8,785 bases of DNA from Clostridia bacterium (lineage in GTDB: Bacteria; Bacillota; Clostridia; DUPQ01), in assembly GCA_030592355.1 (NCBI GenBank), contig JAUVJE010000101.1, positions 1-8,785 on the forward strand, in the 5' to 3' direction. Positions 5,294 through 8,785 of this stretch are shown here, one piece after another. The notes beneath the pieces were generated by a model, which searched no databases, was not told where the DNA came from, and saw only the letters and a list, made by a program, of their open reading frames with translations. The translations under genes and the position numbers were made by a program. Position 1 is the stretch's first letter. Every line of letters begins with the position of its first letter.

Positions 5294-7030
5294 TTATTCC
5301 TGCACAGCAAATTCCCTCAGGTACAATTCAGAATACAATCCTTTTGCAGAAAGTAACTCAATATGGGTACCCTCCTCTTCCACTTTGCCATCTTTAATGA
5401 AATATATGACATCTGCTTTTTCAATTGTTGACAGTCTGTGAGCGGCAACTATGCATGTCCTGTTCTCCATAAGTTTGTCCAGGGCATCCTGTATTAGTTC
5501 TTCAGATCCCGAATCAAGGCTGGAAGTTGCTTCGTCCAATAGCAGAATAGGCGCATCTTTTAGAATAGCTCGTGCTATGGCAATTCGCTGTCTCTGACCA
5601 CCTGACAACCTAATTCCGCGTTCACCGACAACAGTTTCATAACCATTTATCTGCTTTTCGATAAACTCATGGGCGTTCGCCTGCTTTGACGCATAGAGAA
5701 TTTCTTCCTCGGTTGCCCCGATTCTGCCATATAGTATATTCTCCCTGATTGTACCGTCAAAAATATAGGCATCCTGAGGAACATACGCCGCCAGATTCCT
5801 CATTTCTTCAAGTTTATATTCTTTTACCGGTTTGCCGTCAAGGACCATCTCACCTTCCCATAATTCATACATCCCCATAGATAGTTTTATAATGGTACTT
5901 TTACCACCCCCGCTGTCTCCAACCAGGGCAGCTGTTCTGCCTTTCAATACGTTAATATTAAGGCCATTGATTACAGGCATGTCTTCATCGTATCCATAAA
6001 CTGCATCCTTTAATTGAATTCCGGCAAATGGATTATGTCCATCTGTTTTATATGAAACCGGCTCTTTCTCAACATCAAATAATTCCTTCAGTCTTTCGGT
6101 TCCTGCAAAATGCCTTTGAACAGTATTTATATTTCTGGTAAAACTTATTATGTACCATGTAATTCTAGTGACAACCGGAAGTGTTCCAACCAAAACTCCG
6201 ATATCGATCATCCCTTTGAAAACCATGTATACTCCAACTATTGCAAGCAATCCTGAGTTTGCCCATCCAATTAAAACATTTGATGTATATACAATTGCAG
6301 CAACTTTAACTCTGCTGAATTGGTAACCCATAACCTCATCAAGTTTTTCAAAAAACTTTTTCATGAAAAGGCCTTTTAATCCATACATTTTTATGACATT
6401 AAACCCTGTGACATTATCAGTAATGGTTTCAGTCATAACAGCGGTTTTTTCATGAATCATTCTGCTTTTTTCTCTCATGGGAATAATGAATTTAATATTT
6501 ATTATAGTTACAAGAATACTAGCCCCTAAACCAATAAGTCCAAAACGCCAGTTCATTATCATAATATATGGAATTACTGTCAGCATTCCGATAACACCCC
6601 AGGCCATTCCTGAAATAATTCCTATTGCTGATCTTAGTGCCTCTGTATCTTTATTAACGCGAGAAAGAATGTTACCACTATGATTTTTTTCAAAATAGCT
6701 TACAGGAAGTTTCTGCAGATGCTTGAAAAGTTGGATTCTTACATCCTTCATAATTTTTTCAATACGCTTTTCCCTTATATAGATCATAATAGGAAGATAT
6801 ATGCAGCCAATTACAAGCATAATTATTGCCAAGTACACTGCTACAGTTAATGAATTTTCAGTGTTTTTAATAAAATAGTCTGCAATCTGCTTCATCGCAA
6901 GAGCTATCCCTATATCTAAAGAAGTTCCTCCTAATTCCTCCAAAAGAACATACATCATATAAATTCTGTTGTGTTTTCCCATTAGCTCGAAAACTATTTT
7001 ATAATCATTGAAAAACTTTACTTTTTTCAT
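5294..7030 (-). CDS. ABC exporter half-transporter (membrane domain fused to ATPase), second partner
   Basis: A 578-residue type IV ABC exporter subunit, the normal length. The N-terminal ~310 residues hold six membrane segments, roughly 20-48, 60-85, 135-160, 163-185, 243-272 and 276-300. The C-terminal ATPase has Walker A GDSGGGKST (371-379), Q-loop Q419, the exporter X-loop VGERG just before signature LSGGQRQR (475-482), Walker B ILLLDEATSSLD with catalytic E500, and switch His H531 in AAHRLST. All catalytic residues are present. The ATG overlaps the stop of the partner gene by four bases (ATGA), with AGGAGG six bases upstream, so the two are made together and most likely form a heterodimer. 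Related pairs export drugs, lipids or peptides; nothing here fixes the substrate. No peptidase or other extra domain is fused. No convincing terminator follows the stop. Confidence 0.95.
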   Translation of the reverse strand: MKKVKFFNDYKIVFELMGKHNRIYMMYVLLEELGGTSLDIGIALAMKQIADYFIKNTENSLTVAVYLAIIMLVIGCIYLPIMIYIREKRIEKIMKDVRIQLFKHLQKLPVSYFEKNHSGNILSRVNKDTEALRSAIGIISGMAWGVIGMLTVIPYIMIMNWRFGLIGLGASILVTIINIKFIIPMREKSRMIHEKTAVMTETITDNVTGFNVIKMYGLKGLFMKKFFEKLDEVMGYQFSRVKVAAIVYTSNVLIGWANSGLLAIVGVYMVFKGMIDIGVLVGTLPVVTRITWYIISFTRNINTVQRHFAGTERLKELFDVEKEPVSYKTDGHNPFAGIQLKDAVYGYDEDMPVINGLNINVLKGRTAALVGDSGGGKSTIIKLSMGMYELWEGEMVLDGKPVKEYKLEEMRNLAAYVPQDAYIFDGTIRENILYGRIGATEEEILYASKQANAHEFIEKQINGYETVVGERGIRLSGGQRQRIAIARAILKDAPILLLDEATSSLDSGSEELIQDALDKLMENRTCIVAAHRLSTIEKADVIYFIKDGKVEEEGTHIELLSAKGLYSELYLREFAVQE

Positions 7031-8785
7031 ACTATACCTCCTGAAGCTTCAAGTACCTGACGTTTATAGAGTGAAATATATTTTTCATTTTCCGCTATTA
7101 ATTCACTGTGAGACCCTGTACCAAGTACATAACCCCCATCAAGTACAATTATCTTATCTGCATTCTCAATGGTAGATAGTCTGTGAGCAATTATGAAAAC
7201 TGTTCTGCCTTCTTCAAGCTTCTCAATTGCTTTTTGAACATGATATTCCGCCCTGGTATCCAATGCACTGGTTGGTTCATCAAGAAGAATAATCGGAGAA
7301 TCCTTTAAAAGTGCCCTTGCAACTGCAACACGTTGACGCTGTCCTCCCGAAAGACTTATCCCTCTTTCTCCAAGCTTAGTGTCATATCCATTTTCCAGTT
7401 CAAGAATAAAGTCATGAGCATATGCTTTCTTAGCCGCTTCAATAACCTCTTCATCCGAACAGGAAGGTTTACCAAACCTGATATTTTCCATGACACTCTC
7501 ATTAAATAGATATATATCCTGATTGACAGCTGCGATATTATTCCTAAGAGCATCAAGATTCCACTCTGACAGTTCATGACCCATGAATATCACTTCTCCT
7601 GTATAATTATCATAATGACCTGCAAACATTTTGTGAATCGTAGATTTTCCGCTTCCGCTGACGCCAACAAGCGCTACTTTCATTCCTTTTTCAACTACAA
7701 AATTAATTGACTCTAATACTCTAATACTTTCGTTATAGCCGAATCCAACATTATGAAATTCCATCACAGTATCTATCTTTATATCTGTAAAATCCTTGCC
7801 ATCGGTTCTTTCAGGTTGCGTATCAAACAATGTAAACAGGTGCTCTGCTCTGCCTGATTCCTCAATAAGATCAGCCCAGCCTCTAGAAACCTGTCTAAAA
7901 ATAGAAACAAATGGCCATAATACATTAGTAAATACGAACAATTCAGGAACAGTTAACTGGCCCTGTATAACAAATATACTGCCTACCCCAAGTGCAATAA
8001 CCTGAGGAATTACCATCCCAAAAATCATCAAACCAATTGACATTGCACGTCTTCGAGCCATACGAAAAGATGCTTCTGCATAATCATCACATGCCTTTTC
8101 AAATTTATGCCCATGGCTTTTATTCATGCTGAATGACTTATATATGTGAACTCCCTCAGCAAAATCTCTGAGATAAGAATTGAAAGAAGCTGCATGTTCC
8201 TGGCGCTCTTTGCTGGCTTTTCCGATAGGAATACTGATTTTATTCATTATAATAGCAAAAACAGGAATTATAGTTCCGCAAATCAATGTAAGCTGAACGT
8301 TAGTATTCAGCAAAATAGCAAGAGAAAATACAAATGATGCTGGAACCCAACTCCATATTCCTGCAACAGAATTTCCATAAAACACTTGTAGTTTTTCAAT
8401 GTCACTGGCAAGTTTTGATATGGTTTCTCCTGAGTGCTGGTTCTCATAATATGCTATAGGCAAATTGTTTATTTTTTCCATTGCCATAACTCGTAGCTTT
8501 TTACCGGAGTGAATGTTGTAATAAGAGCTGGCATACTCATTCATAAGCCCAACAATAGTTCTGACAATTACAGCTCCTATCAATATAACAGCATATCTTA
8601 TAAGCGCATTCATATCACCACTAATGGCAATTCCCACCATTCTGCCAGCAAGATATGCATTAAAAACTTGTAATCCACCGCTTGCAACACCGCCGAACCA
8701 TCTGTAGATTCCATATTTAAAGAAATATTCTTTTGTTGTACCATAAAACCTAAAAAGTATCTTAAAAACCTTTTTGACCGATGGC
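7027..8785 (-). CDS. ABC exporter half-transporter, first partner, 5' end cut by window edge
   Basis: The frame is open from the right edge (first full codon 8784-8782) to the TGA at 7029-7027, at least 585 codons. The Met codon at 8640 is internal: the 48 codons before it encode a family-typical N-terminus including elbow helix and first membrane segment (KYGIYRWFGGVASGGLQVF), so the true start lies just outside the window. Numbering from the 8640 Met, later membrane segments fall near 10-31, 90-110, 115-132, 198-228 and 232-255. The ATPase domain has Walker A GVSGSGKST (326-334), X-loop LGERG, signature LSGGQRQR (430-437), Walker B IILLDEPTSALD with E455, and switch His H486. All motifs are consensus, so neither ATP site of the predicted heterodimer looks degenerate by these residues. 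It overlaps the partner gene by four bases. Substrate unknown. Confidence 0.95.
   Translation of the reverse strand, partial: PSVKKVFKILFRFYGTTKEYFFKYGIYRWFGGVASGGLQVFNAYLAGRMVGIAISGDMNALIRYAVILIGAVIVRTIVGLMNEYASSYYNIHSGKKLRVMAMEKINNLPIAYYENQHSGETISKLASDIEKLQVFYGNSVAGIWSWVPASFVFSLAILLNTNVQLTLICGTIIPVFAIIMNKISIPIGKASKERQEHAASFNSYLRDFAEGVHIYKSFSMNKSHGHKFEKACDDYAEASFRMARRRAMSIGLMIFGMVIPQVIALGVGSIFVIQGQLTVPELFVFTNVLWPFVSIFRQVSRGWADLIEESGRAEHLFTLFDTQPERTDGKDFTDIKIDTVMEFHNVGFGYNESIRVLESINFVVEKGMKVALVGVSGSGKSTIHKMFAGHYDNYTGEVIFMGHELSEWNLDALRNNIAAVNQDIYLFNESVMENIRFGKPSCSDEEVIEAAKKAYAHDFILELENGYDTKLGERGISLSGGQRQRVAVARALLKDSPIILLDEPTSALDTRAEYHVQKAIEKLEEGRTVFIIAHRLSTIENADKIIVLDGGYVLGTGSHSELIAENEKYISLYKRQVLEASGGIV
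7037..7042 (-). promoter_or_regulatory. RBS of the second ABC gene, inside the end of the first
   Basis: AGGAGG lies 6 bases before the ATG (7030-7028) and within the last codons of the first ABC gene (the Gly-Gly of its C-terminus). With the ATGA overlap this is a standard coupled-translation junction that keeps the two subunits in equal amounts. Confidence 0.85.

Noticed and set aside
8638..8640. ATG at 8640 as the true start of the first ABC protein
   Set aside because: The frame stays open to the window edge and the extra 48 codons supply the expected elbow helix and first membrane segment; starting at 8640 would remove these.
5294..8785. ABC pair as the import machinery for the lipoprotein
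   Set aside because: Both proteins are fused membrane-ATPase exporters with X-loop GERG motifs; solute-binding proteins work with importers that have separate permeases and ATPases.

Overview
The window looks like chromosomal DNA from a low-to-moderate GC Gram-positive bacterium, most likely class Clostridia. The reasons are the AT-leaning composition (roughly 40% GC by eye), strong AGGAGG-type ribosome binding sites, a Gram-positive lipoprotein signal with a Thr-Pro linker, an LplA-like solute-binding lipoprotein, and an M3B oligoendopeptidase F. Genus and species cannot be fixed from this sequence. No RNA gene, insertion sequence, phage gene or CRISPR array was seen, and no gene-free stretch exceeds about 160 bases.

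All five clear genes lie on the minus strand, so transcription runs from high to low coordinates. In that order they are: (1) an ABC exporter half-transporter, cut by the right window edge (8785 down to 7027); (2) a second ABC exporter half-transporter (7030 down to 5294), joined to the first by a 4-base ATGA stop/start overlap; (3) a 156-base regulatory gap with a perfect 18-bp palindrome, a second TTTGT/ACAAA inverted repeat on a candidate -35 element, a good -10 and a leader hairpin; (4) an extracellular solute-binding lipoprotein (5137 down to 3482, GTG start); (5) a 110-base gap with a 23-codon in-frame mini-ORF and an extended -10 box placed so that a transcript would begin at the next start codon; (6) a 597-residue cytoplasmic protein of no recognised family, resembling alpha/alpha-toroid carbohydrate-active enzymes (3371 down to 1578); (7) oligoendopeptidase F, overlapping the previous gene by 26 bases and cut by the left edge (1603 down to 1).

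Functionally, the two ABC proteins very probably form a heterodimeric type IV exporter; both ATP-binding domains keep all catalytic motifs, and the substrate is unknown. The lipoprotein probably captures a carbohydrate or similar solute at the outer face of the membrane, but no importer permease or importer ATPase is beside it. The 597-residue protein could process the incoming material in the cytoplasm; this is inference from neighbourhood and a weak motif resemblance. PepF degrades short peptides and is tied to the 597-residue gene by translational overlap.

The most unusual points are the apparent leaderless start of the unrecognised gene, the palindromic control region before the lipoprotein gene, and the two-codon ORF between the lipoprotein's Shine-Dalgarno and its GTG start.
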